DNA from: Falsiroseomonas frigidaquae
GTDB taxonomy: Bacteria > Pseudomonadota > Alphaproteobacteria > Acetobacterales > Acetobacteraceae
Direction of reading: 5' to 3'
Assembly (NCBI RefSeq): GCF_012163145.1
Contig: NZ_JAAVTX010000002.1
Location: forward strand, 1-64,000
DNA length: 64,000 nt
Below, piece after piece: positions 52,305 through 60,256 of this stretch (position 1 is its first letter; each line of letters begins with the position of its first letter). Both the position numbers and the translations under genes were made by a program. The notes beneath the pieces were generated by a model. The model saw nothing but the letters and a program-made list of their open reading frames with translations. It was not told where the DNA came from and made no database searches.

Positions 52305-53273
52305 ATGCTGATGCGCCGCACTCTGCTGGGGGGCCTGGCCCTGCCGCTGGTCGCAACCCGGGCTCGCGCCCAGGTCTGGCCGGACCGGCCGGTCCGGCTG
52401 GTGGTGCCCTACGCCGCTGGCGGCCCGACGGACACGGTGGCGCGGCTGCTGGCGGAACGCCTCTCCGCCAGCCTGCCGCAGCGCGTGGTGGTGGAGAACC
52501 GCGCCGGCGGCGGCGCGCTGATCGGGACGGAGGCGGTGGCGCGCGCGCCGAAGGATGGCAGCACGCTGCTGTTCACCACCGTGGTGCATGCCGTGCACCG
52601 CGCGCTGCACGGCACACGGCTGACCTTCGATCCCACCGCCGATTTCGCGCCCGTGGCGCTGGTTGGCGTGGTGCCGCAGGTCATCATGGTGCCGCCCGAA
52701 AGCCCGGTGCGGGACGTGCCCGGGCTGCTGCGCTACCTGCGCGACGGCCAGCACGCCTATGGCAGCAGCGGTGCCGGCGGGTCCTCGCATCTCGGCGTCG
52801 AACTGCTGAAGAGCATGACGGGCGTGCGGGCGGAGCATGTGCCCTATCGCGGCACGGCGCCCGCCGTGGTGGACCTGATCGCCGGACGCATCGCGCTGGT
52901 GATGGACAGCGTCGCGACCGGTGCGGCGCAGGTGCGCGGCGGCACGCTGCGCGGCATCGCCACCACGGGCCCACGCCGTTCCTCCGCCCTGCCCGACCTG
53001 CCGACGGTGGCGGAGACGGTGCCGGGCTTCGCGGCCACAACCTGGAACGCCGTGCTGGCGCCCTCCGGCACGCCGGATGCGACGCTGGCAGCAATCTCGG
53101 AAGCCGTTACCGCCGCGCTGGGCGAGCCGGCCCTGCAGGCGCGCCTGACCGAGCTGGGCGTCGAGGTGCCGCCGGCCGCGGAGCGCAACATCGCGGCGGC
53201 ACGGCAATTCGTCGCCGCGGAAACCGCGAAGTGGGAGAAGCTGATCGCCGAGGCCGGCATACGCGCCAGCTGA
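52305..53273 (+). CDS. Bug-family solute-binding protein
   Basis: 322 residues. Signal M-R-R-T-L-L-G-G-L-A-L-P-L-V-A-T-R-A-R-A-Q; W-P-D-R-P-V-R-L-V-V-P-Y-A-A-G-G-P-T-D, V-V-E-N-R-A-G-G-G-A-L-I-G, H-V-P-Y-R-G-T. AGGAGGAG ribosome site. Tandem with the preceding receptor; the pair suggests two related ligands. Convergent with the DadA-like gene, 2-bp gap. Confidence 0.92.
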   Translation: MLMRRTLLGGLALPLVATRARAQVWPDRPVRLVVPYAAGGPTDTVARLLAERLSASLPQRVVVENRAGGGALIGTEAVARAPKDGSTLLFTTVVHAVHRALHGTRLTFDPTADFAPVALVGVVPQVIMVPPESPVRDVPGLLRYLRDGQHAYGSSGAGGSSHLGVELLKSMTGVRAEHVPYRGTAPAVVDLIAGRIALVMDSVATGAAQVRGGTLRGIATTGPRRSSALPDLPTVAETVPGFAATTWNAVLAPSGTPDATLAAISEAVTAALGEPALQARLTELGVEVPPAAERNIAAARQFVAAETAKWEKLIAEAGIRAS

Positions 53274-53275
53274 CC

Positions 53276-54556
53276 TCAGAAGCGCTCCGCCGCATAGGGC
53301 GCAAGATCCCGGTTGCTGGGCTGGCCGAGGATGGAAGGGGCCAGCAGCTCGGCCGTCGGTGCGGAGCCGGTCAGGCCGAGATGCCCATGGCCGAAGGCGA
53401 ACCACAGCCCGGGCACGCGCTGCGCCGGGCCGATCACCGGCACCGAATCCGGCAGGCAGGGGCGGTGGCCCATCCAGAAGCCATCCGCCTGGGTCACCTG
53501 CGCGTCCGGGAACACCGCCGCCAGATCGTCATACAGCAGCTTCGCGCGGGCCGCGTCCGGCGCACGGTCCAGCCCGCCGAATTCCACCGTGCCAGCGACG
53601 CGCAGCGCATTCTCCATCGGCGTGATGAACACCTTGCGGTCGGCCGGGATCACCGGGCGGGTGAGGCTGATGCCGGATTGCGTCAGGTCCACATGGTAGC
53701 CGCGCTGCGATTCCAGCGGGATGCGGTAGCCGAGCGGCGCCGCCAGCCGCGCGGACCAGGCGCCAGCTGCCAGCACCACCGTATCCGCCGCATGCAGCGC
53801 GCCAGCCCCCGTCGCGCCGCTGATGCGGCCATCCGCCACCGTCAGCGCGACGATGCGATCGCGCAGGATCGTGCCGCCCGCCTGCTCCAAGGCCTGCGCC
53901 AATGCGCGAACGTAGCGGAGTGGGGAGGCGCAATGCGCGTGGTCCGGCAGGAACATCGCAAGCTGGTAGGCGGGGCCGACCGAAGGCTCCAGCGCCAGGA
54001 TGCCGGCGCGGTCCAGCTGTTCCAGCCTGGCGCCATGCGCGCGGCGGATCTCCCAGGCCGCTGCGTCCTTCGCGAGCTGCGCCGCATTCCGGTAGAGGTA
54101 GAGCTGGCCATGCGGACGCAGCAATTCCGGCGCACCGATCTCCTGTGCCAGAGCGTGGTGCTGCTCCGTCGCGAGATGCAGCAGCCCGTCGAGTGCCGCG
54201 GTCGCGCGCAACACCGCGGCGGGGCGCGCCGCGGCGACGAAACGGGCGAGCCAGGGGGCGGCGCGCAGCCAGTAGCTGGCAGGCACATGCAGCGGCGCGG
54301 CGCGGTCCAGCAGCATGCGCGGCACCTGGCGCAGCAGGCCCGGCATCGCCAGGGGCGCCACGGAGCTGGAACTGATGGCGCCCGCATTGCCGAAGCTGGC
54401 GCCACCCTCACCCGGCGGCTCGGCATCCACGACCGTGACCGTGGCGCCGCCGCGTCGCAGGCGCCACGCGAGCGCCAGCCCGACGATCCCGGCGCCGATG
54501 ACCAGAACCCGGCCTGGCGGTGCGGCTGGCAGGGCTACAGAATTGTTCAACGACAT
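53276..54556 (-). CDS. FAD-dependent D-amino-acid dehydrogenase-like oxidoreductase
   Basis: 426 residues, DadA family. FAD fold V-L-V-I-G-A-G-I-V-G-L, D-A-E-P-P-G-E-G-G-A-S-F-G-N-A-G, and late G-H-R-P-C-L-P-D-S-V-P-V-I-G and G-H-G-H-L-G-L-T. Oxidises D-amino or N-methyl-type amines to oxo acids, passing electrons to the membrane chain. Start 54556 chosen (GGGGAG adjacent); another ATG in frame is at 54586. Lies 3' of the receptor gene at 54650 with a hairpin between. Confidence 0.87.
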   Translation of the reverse strand: MSLNNSVALPAAPPGRVLVIGAGIVGLALAWRLRRGGATVTVVDAEPPGEGGASFGNAGAISSSSVAPLAMPGLLRQVPRMLLDRAAPLHVPASYWLRAAPWLARFVAAARPAAVLRATAALDGLLHLATEQHHALAQEIGAPELLRPHGQLYLYRNAAQLAKDAAAWEIRRAHGARLEQLDRAGILALEPSVGPAYQLAMFLPDHAHCASPLRYVRALAQALEQAGGTILRDRIVALTVADGRISGATGAGALHAADTVVLAAGAWSARLAAPLGYRIPLESQRGYHVDLTQSGISLTRPVIPADRKVFITPMENALRVAGTVEFGGLDRAPDAARAKLLYDDLAAVFPDAQVTQADGFWMGHRPCLPDSVPVIGPAQRVPGLWFAFGHGHLGLTGSAPTAELLAPSILGQPSNRDLAPYAAERF

Positions 54557-54572
54557 CTCCCCGCCTCGAATC

Positions 54573-54601
54573 CCGGCAGCGTGCAATGCGCGCTGCCGGG
54601 G
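54573..54601. repeat. 10-bp stem hairpin between receptor and DadA-like genes
   Basis: CCCGGCAGCG (54573-54582) and CGCTGCCGGG (54592-54601), 9-nt loop, no T-run on the minus strand. May be an RNA-processing or attenuating hairpin in the receptor-to-oxidase transcript. Confidence 0.55.
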
Positions 54602-54649
54602 TGCAAGACAAGGGTACGGCCTGGGCTTAGCGCGACGTGCGGCGCACCG

Positions 54650-56257
54650 TCAGCGTTGGGTGCGCCGCACCGCCGTGGGGTCGTTCCGCTCATCCGCACG
54701 CGCGGTGTAGGTCAGGTCCCGGCGCATGGCCCACAGCGCGTTCTGCAGGTACAGCGGCACCAGCGCGACATCATCGATCGCGGCCAGGCTGGCCTGTTGC
54801 AGCAGGCGGTCGCGCTTGGCGTCATCCATCTCCCGCTCCGCCTCGCCGGTCAGCCGGTCCACCTCGGCGTTGCTGTAATGCGTGCGATTGGCGGCGCCAT
54901 GCCCACGGTCCCGGTTGCGGGTGCGGAGCACGGAGTTCAGCAGCACGGAGGCATCGCCGGTGGAGTTGCCCCAGGTCAGCAGCGCGGCCGGAAATTCCCG
55001 CCGCGTGGCGCGGCCGATGAAGGTGGCATAGGGCTGCGCCTCCACCGTCGTGCGCACGCCGATGCGGGTCCACATCTGGCCGATCGCCTGCACCACGCGG
55101 GAATCGTTCATGTAGCGGTCATTCGACCCCGCGAGGGTGATCTGGAAGCCCTGCGGATAGCCCGCTTCCGCCAGCAGGCGGCGCGCCGTATCCGCATCCG
55201 CCGTCGGGACCGGGTGGTTGTCGATATGGCTGAAGGCGCCGGGCGGCATGAACTGGCCAGTGGCGAGCGCGGCCTTCTGCATCACGCGTTCCACGATCAG
55301 GCGCCGATCGATCGCCAGCGACAGCGCCTTCCGCACCCGCTGGTCCGCCAGCGGGTTGCGCTGGAGCGGGCCGCCATCGGCGGCGGCCATCTGCGGCACC
55401 GGCGGCGTGCGTTCCGCATCGAGCGTGATGTACATGACGCGGAGGCTGGTGGTCTCCGCCACGCGGAAGCGGTTGTCAGCGCGCAGGCGGTCCAGGTCCG
55501 CGGTCGGGATCTGGTCGATGAAATCCACGTCTCCGGCCAGCAGGGCCGCGGTGCGCGCGCCGTCATTCGAGATCATGCGGTAGTTCACGCTGGCCCATTC
55601 GGGCTTCTCGCCCCAATAGGCCTCGTTGCGCGTCACCTCCAGCCGGTCTCCGGGCGTGTAGCTGGAGAAGCGGAACGGACCGGTGCCGATGGCGACCCGG
55701 CCACTGTTGAAATCCGCGGTCGTCGCATCCGCATGCAGCCGCCGGCCGAGCATGGGAACCTGGCTGAGATAGACCGGCAGCAGTGGCGAGGGCGCCCGCG
55801 TATACAGCCGCACGGTGCGTGCATCCACAACCTCCACCCGGCTGACGGGACGAATATGGGTGGTGAAGGATGCACCGGGCCCGGTGATGGTCGGGATGCG
55901 CTCCAGCGTGAAGGCAACATCATCCGCCGTGAAGGGCGTGCCATCATGGAAGCGGATGTTCTCGCGCAGCCTGAACTCCCAGCCCTCCTCGCCCATCGCC
56001 CGCCAGCTCTCGGCGAGCCCCGGGCGAAGCTGCGCCTGCGCGTCGGTGGTCAGCAGCGTGTCGAACAGCATTTGCGACACTTCGCTGTTGCTGCGCAGCA
56101 AATGGTAATGCGGGTCGATGGAGGAGACGGGCGAGCCGATGCCCATGTTGAGGGTCTGCGCGGCCGCCATCCCGGCGCTGAGCGGCAGCGCCGCCAGCGC
56201 CGCGATCACGTGGCGCAAGGCGCCGGACCGAGTGCTGCGACGAACATGTTGGCGCAT
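54650..56257 (-). CDS. ABC transporter substrate-binding protein, family 5 (DppA/OppA type)
   Basis: 535 residues, paralogue of the 46927 product: signal A-A-L-A-A-L-P-L-S-A-G-M-A-A-A-Q, V-S-S-I-D-P-H-Y-H, R-F-H-D-G-T-P-F-T-A-D-D-V-A-F-T, V-A-I-G-T-G-P-F-R. No membrane or ATPase partners here. GGGAGGGAA ribosome site before 56257. A TetR-type palindrome lies 56 bp upstream, matching two others nearby, so it belongs to that regulon. Confidence 0.92.
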   Translation of the reverse strand: MRQHVRRSTRSGALRHVIAALAALPLSAGMAAAQTLNMGIGSPVSSIDPHYHLLRSNSEVSQMLFDTLLTTDAQAQLRPGLAESWRAMGEEGWEFRLRENIRFHDGTPFTADDVAFTLERIPTITGPGASFTTHIRPVSRVEVVDARTVRLYTRAPSPLLPVYLSQVPMLGRRLHADATTADFNSGRVAIGTGPFRFSSYTPGDRLEVTRNEAYWGEKPEWASVNYRMISNDGARTAALLAGDVDFIDQIPTADLDRLRADNRFRVAETTSLRVMYITLDAERTPPVPQMAAADGGPLQRNPLADQRVRKALSLAIDRRLIVERVMQKAALATGQFMPPGAFSHIDNHPVPTADADTARRLLAEAGYPQGFQITLAGSNDRYMNDSRVVQAIGQMWTRIGVRTTVEAQPYATFIGRATRREFPAALLTWGNSTGDASVLLNSVLRTRNRDRGHGAANRTHYSNAEVDRLTGEAEREMDDAKRDRLLQQASLAAIDDVALVPLYLQNALWAMRRDLTYTARADERNDPTAVRRTQR

Positions 56258-56313
56258 CTGCTGTTCCCTCCCGCGGCGCCATTCCGGCGCTCCTGTGTGC
56301 GACTGATCGGATG

Positions 56314-56329
56314 CCGACCGATCGGTTGG
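56314..56329. promoter_or_regulatory. TetR-type operator, copy A
   Basis: CCGACCGATCGGTTGG, near-perfect palindrome, 56 bp before the receptor gene start (minus strand). Identical to copy B over at least 17 bp. Confidence 0.7.
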
Positions 56330-56440
56330 TTCCCGCAGACTATGCGCCCGCCGCCGCTGCCGCAAGCCATGAGGATGAAGGCGGGGCATGAGTCGGGGGC
56401 GTCTTGCGTGGCGATGCCGGATGACGCTATGCGATCAGCA

Positions 56441-56456
56441 CCGACCGATCGGTTGG
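56441..56456. promoter_or_regulatory. TetR-type operator, copy B
   Basis: CCGACCGATCGGTTGG, 54 bp before the Bug gene at 56511. With copy A it brackets the divergent space between two receptor genes. Confidence 0.7.
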
Positions 56457-56510
56457 TCCAGATGCGGCGCCGTCGAAGGAGCGTCGCCGGAACGGGGAAA
56501 GAGCATCGAC

Positions 56511-57518
56511 ATGACCGGAAAGCACCACGAGAAGGGTGGCATTGGCCGACGCGGCGCATTCGCGGCCGCTGCCTCGCTCGCCACCGCCGCCCTGCTGCCA
56601 CGCGGCAGCCTGGCGCAATCCTACCCGACCCGGCCGGTCCGCATGATCGTGCCCTTCGTACCAGGTGGCGGCGCCGACCTGACCGCCCGCTTCGTGGCGG
56701 AGCCGTTGGGCGCGGAGCTCGGCCAGACCGTGGTGGTGGAAAATCGCGGTGGCGCCGGCGGCACGATCGGCACCGCCGCCGTGGCCCAGGCCCCGGCGGA
56801 TGGGTATACGCTGCTGTACGGCACGCCGGGACCGCTGGTGACGAACCGCTTCCTGATGGCGAACCTGCCCTACGACCCGGACCGCGACTTCGCGCCGGTC
56901 AGCCTGCTGACGCAGGGCGCCTATCTGATGGTGGTGAACAAGGACGTTCCGGCGCGCAGCGTCTCGGATCTGATCGCGCTGGCGAAGGCGCGGCCCGGCG
57001 AGCTGACCTTCGCCAGCTCCGGCATCGGCGCGGGCAGCCACCTGTCGGGTGAATTGCTGTGCATGCAGGCCGGCATCCGCATGTCTCACGTGCCCTATCG
57101 CGGCACCGGCCTGGCGCTGCAGGATGTGGCGGCCGGGCGCGTGGACGTCTCCATCGACACCTACGGACCGATGATCCCGCTCATTGAGGCCGGCAATTTG
57201 CGTCCCATCGCCGTGACCAGCGCCCGCCGGTCGCCCGATCTGCCGAACGTGCCGACGGTGGCGGAGACGCTGCCGGGCTTCGAGGTGACGGTGATGAACT
57301 ACGTCTGCGTCCGCTCCGGCACGCCGCAGCCCATCATCCAGCGGCTGAACCAGGCGCTGGTGAAGGTGCTTGCGGACCCGGCGCTGCGTGAGAGAATGCG
57401 GGCGGCCGGCGCATCTCCGCCGGTCTCGAGCACACCGGAGGAACTGGGTGGCCTACTCCGAACCGAAGTCGCGAAGTGGGGTGAAGTCATCCGCCGCGTG
57501 GGCATCACCCCGCGCTAG
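56511..57518 (+). CDS. Bug-family solute-binding protein (TetR regulon)
   Basis: 335 residues. Twin-Arg signal G-R-R-G-A-F-A-A-A-A-S-L-A-T-A-A, then Y-P-T-R-P-V-R-M-I-V-P-F-V-P-G-G-G-A-D, V-V-E-N-R-G-G-A-G-G-T-I-G and H-V-P-Y-R-G-T-G. Start 56511 follows GGGGAAAG; the frame extends upstream across operator B, which argues against an earlier start. Its 3' end overlaps the TetR gene. Confidence 0.92.
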   Translation: MTGKHHEKGGIGRRGAFAAAASLATAALLPRGSLAQSYPTRPVRMIVPFVPGGGADLTARFVAEPLGAELGQTVVVENRGGAGGTIGTAAVAQAPADGYTLLYGTPGPLVTNRFLMANLPYDPDRDFAPVSLLTQGAYLMVVNKDVPARSVSDLIALAKARPGELTFASSGIGAGSHLSGELLCMQAGIRMSHVPYRGTGLALQDVAAGRVDVSIDTYGPMIPLIEAGNLRPIAVTSARRSPDLPNVPTVAETLPGFEVTVMNYVCVRSGTPQPIIQRLNQALVKVLADPALRERMRAAGASPPVSSTPEELGGLLRTEVAKWGEVIRRVGITPR

Positions 57519-58215
57519 GGCAAAGCCACGCCAGGTCGCCGCGCCCCTTGCGGCGGACGATCTGGCCGGCCTGCTGGGGCTTGACGGCAATGGCGAGGTG
57601 CCGAGCGGCCGCATCATCCAGATCTATGAAGTCGCCTGCCGGCAATTCGCGCAACGCGGCTTCGATGGCGTCTCGATGCGCGACATCGCCGCAGAATGCG
57701 GGATCTCGAAGGCGACGCTGTACCATTATTTCCCGGACAAGGATTCGATCCTGCGCCCACTCGCCATGGGCGCGACGAAATCGATCTACCTGCATGTGGC
57801 GCGGCATGATGATGTCACGCTGCCGGCGGTGGACCGGCTGCGGCGCTTCGTCGTGGAGACTGCGACCTTCTTCGAGGCCTTCCGCTGGGCCTGGATCGCC
57901 GGCTCCACCGCCTTCTGGTCGGATCCGGAGGCCAGGGCGCGCAAGGAACGCATCGCCTGGCGCGACCGTTACGAGCAGTTGCTGCGGGACATCCTGCAGG
58001 CCGGCATCGAGGCCGGGGAATTGCGCAGCACGGATGTGAAGATTGCCGGGCGTCTTGTGCTCGGCACGATCAACTGGATGCCGCGCTGGTACAACCCGGC
58101 CGGCCCGCTCAAGGCGCCGGAGATCGCAGGCCAGTTCTGCGACATGCTGCTGGATGGCCTGCGCGCCGAGGCGCCGAAGAAGGCGACGCGCCGCAACGTG
58201 AAGGCCGCGGACTAG
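57481..58215 (+). CDS. TetR-family transcriptional regulator (KstR2-like)
   Basis: 244 residues from GTG 57481. HTH F-A-Q-R-G-F-D-G-V-S-M-R-D-I-A-A-E-C-G-I-S-K-A, then T-L-Y-H-Y-F-P-D-K-D of the TetR core, and a helical ligand domain. The start is uncertain: GTG 57481 overlaps the Bug gene by 38 bp, an ATG at 57370 would overlap it by 149 bp. Predicted repressor acting on the three palindromes at 56314, 56441 and 58266; ligand is probably an acyl-CoA of the downstream pathway. Confidence 0.88.
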   Translation: MKSSAAWASPRARAKPRQVAAPLAADDLAGLLGLDGNGEVPSGRIIQIYEVACRQFAQRGFDGVSMRDIAAECGISKATLYHYFPDKDSILRPLAMGATKSIYLHVARHDDVTLPAVDRLRRFVVETATFFEAFRWAWIAGSTAFWSDPEARARKERIAWRDRYEQLLRDILQAGIEAGELRSTDVKIAGRLVLGTINWMPRWYNPAGPLKAPEIAGQFCDMLLDGLRAEAPKKATRRNVKAAD

Positions 58216-58265
58216 GCAAGGCGCATCTTCGCCACTTGCGCGACGCCCCGCGCGCGCATAGCCTC

Positions 58266-58281
58266 CCGACCGATCGGTCGG
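58266..58281. promoter_or_regulatory. TetR-type operator, copy C (perfect palindrome)
   Basis: CCGACCGATCGGTCGG, a perfect 16-bp palindrome 26 bp before the enoyl-CoA hydratase ATG, one base different from copies A and B. Likely controls the whole beta-oxidation operon. Confidence 0.72.
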
Positions 58282-58307
58282 TTTCAGAGCCAGGAGGAAG
58301 AAGCGCC

Positions 58308-59078
58308 ATGTCGTCGGATGTCGTGAAGCTGGAAGTCTCGGACTACGTGGCGGTGGCGACGCTGAACCGGCCGCCGGTCAATGCCGTGAATGCCGAGATG
58401 CGCAACCGCATCATCGAGATCTTCGACGAGGTGACGGACCGCGACGACATCCGCGTGGTGGTGCTGACCGGCCAGGGCAAGATCTTCTGCGCCGGCGCCG
58501 ACCTGAAGCAGCGGCCGGACCCGACCAAGGCCGGCACCTTCTGGCACCACAACCGCATCACGCGGGAAACCGGCAATGCCATCAAGGAATGCGCAAAGCC
58601 GGTGATCGCAGCGGTGAACGGCGCAGCGCTCGGCGCGGGCTTCGGGCTGATGGCCGCCTGCGACATCATGCTGGCCTCCGACACCGCCGTGTTCGGCATG
58701 CCGGAGATCGATGTCGGCCTGGCGGGCGGCGCCGCGATGATCAACGAGCTGTTCGGCAAATCCTATGCGCGCCGCCTGATGTTCACCGGGGACCGGCTAC
58801 CGGCCAGCGACCTGTACCGGCTCGGCGTCATCGATTCGGTCTGGCCGGTGGAGGAGCTGATGCCCGCCGCCATGGCGATGGCCACGCGCATCGCGCAGAA
58901 GAGCCCGCTCGGCATCAAATACGCCAAGAACAGCTGCAACATGGTGGAGCTGATGCCGGCGAAGGACGCCTATCGCTTCGAGCAGAACTTCACCTACGAG
59001 CTGGCGAAGACGGAAGATGCGAAGGAGGCCCGCGCCGCGCAGCTCGAGAAGCGCAAGCCCGTCTTCAAGGGCCGCTGA
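58308..59078 (+). CDS. Enoyl-CoA hydratase/isomerase (crotonase family)
   Basis: 256 residues. Oxyanion-hole segments C-A-G-A-D-L-K-Q and A-A-V-N-G-A-A-L-G-A-G-F-G-L, then D-I-M-L-A-S-D-T-A-V-F-G-M-P-E-I. Adds water to a 2-enoyl-CoA or isomerises it. AGGAGGAAG ribosome site. First of four coupled genes; ends one base before the dehydrogenase ATG. Confidence 0.9.
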   Translation: MSSDVVKLEVSDYVAVATLNRPPVNAVNAEMRNRIIEIFDEVTDRDDIRVVVLTGQGKIFCAGADLKQRPDPTKAGTFWHHNRITRETGNAIKECAKPVIAAVNGAALGAGFGLMAACDIMLASDTAVFGMPEIDVGLAGGAAMINELFGKSYARRLMFTGDRLPASDLYRLGVIDSVWPVEELMPAAMAMATRIAQKSPLGIKYAKNSCNMVELMPAKDAYRFEQNFTYELAKTEDAKEARAAQLEKRKPVFKGR

Positions 59079-59079
59079 G

Positions 59080-60252
59080 ATGGAAGTGGATTACGAGGCC
59101 TTCCGGCGCGAGGTGACGGAGTTCGCGCAGACGCGCTGCCCGCCCGAAATCCGCGCCGTCGTCGCCACCTATCGCAAGCTGTCGCGCAAGATCTGGCAGC
59201 CCTGGCAGCAGATCCTGCACGCGCATGGCTGGGGCGCGCCGAGCTGGCCGAAGCAGTTCGGCGGCACCGGCTGGGACCCGCAGCAGCGGCACATCTTCGA
59301 CGAGGTGATGGCGGAGAATGACTGCCCGCCGCAATACCATCACGGGCTGCGCCACATCGGCCCGGTCATCATCGAATTCGGCACGCCGGAGCAGCAGGCG
59401 CGCTTCCTGCCCGGCATCCTCAGCGGCGAGGACTGGTGGTGCCAGGGCTATTCCGAACCCGGCGCCGGGTCGGACCTTGCCTCGCTGCGCACCGCGGCGC
59501 GACGGGAGGGCGATGAATACATCGTGGACGGCCAGAAGACCTGGACCTCCCACGCGCATGAGTCGGATTGGATGTACACGCTGGTCCGCACCTCCAAGGA
59601 GGCGAAGAAGCAGCAGGGCATCACCATGCTGCTGATCCCGCTGAACTCGCCCGGCATCACCATCCGCCCGATCCGCACCATCGATGGCTGGCACCATGTG
59701 AACGAGGTGTTCCTCGACAATGTGCGCGTGCCGGTCGCCAACCGGATCGGCGAGGAAGGCAAGGGCTGGACCTATGGCAAGTTCCTGCTGGAGCGCGAGC
59801 GCCTCGGCGGCGCCAATGTCGCACCGGCGCTGAAGAACCTGGAGCGCACGCGCGAACTGGTCGCGCAGGAGTTGGCCGGCGAGACGCATCGTGCGAAGCG
59901 TGCGGCGCTGGAACTTCGGCTGCTGCTGGCGGAGGCGGAACTGCGCGGGGCGCTGGCGCTGGGCAAGGAAGCGGTGGCGGCGGTGATGGAAGGCCGGCCG
60001 CTCGGCCTGTTGCCCTCGGTGCTGAAGCTCTCCACCAGCGTCACGCACCAGCATGTGGCGGAGGTGGCTATGGATGCCGTCGGCGAACGGCTGGCGCCGC
60101 GCTTCCGCCGCATCGATGGCAGTGGGCCAAATGCCGAGGCGCCGGGCATCGAGTGGGTGCAGAACTACATGTATATGCGCGTGCGCACGATCTATGGCGG
60201 CAGCAGCGAGGTGCAGAAGAACGTGATCGCCAAGCAGCTTTTCGGGTCCTGA
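59080..60252 (+). CDS. Acyl-CoA dehydrogenase, large subunit-like
   Basis: 390 residues. FAD/substrate marks W-C-Q-G-Y-S-E-P-G-A-G-S-D-L-A-S, T-W-T-S-H-A-H, and late I-Y-G-G-S-S-E-V-Q-K-N. Oxidises an acyl-CoA to the 2-enoyl-CoA. Immediately followed (4 bp) by a second, shorter acyl-CoA dehydrogenase, so the two probably form a heteromeric enzyme as in pimeloyl-CoA dehydrogenases. Confidence 0.92.
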   Translation: MEVDYEAFRREVTEFAQTRCPPEIRAVVATYRKLSRKIWQPWQQILHAHGWGAPSWPKQFGGTGWDPQQRHIFDEVMAENDCPPQYHHGLRHIGPVIIEFGTPEQQARFLPGILSGEDWWCQGYSEPGAGSDLASLRTAARREGDEYIVDGQKTWTSHAHESDWMYTLVRTSKEAKKQQGITMLLIPLNSPGITIRPIRTIDGWHHVNEVFLDNVRVPVANRIGEEGKGWTYGKFLLERERLGGANVAPALKNLERTRELVAQELAGETHRAKRAALELRLLLAEAELRGALALGKEAVAAVMEGRPLGLLPSVLKLSTSVTHQHVAEVAMDAVGERLAPRFRRIDGSGPNAEAPGIEWVQNYMYMRVRTIYGGSSEVQKNVIAKQLFGS

Positions 60253-60256
60253 CGCC

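Noticed and set aside
53231-57052. Very long plus-strand frame of over 1200 codons
   Set aside because: It runs antisense through the DadA-like and receptor genes, has no domain pattern, and arises from GC-rich codon bias.
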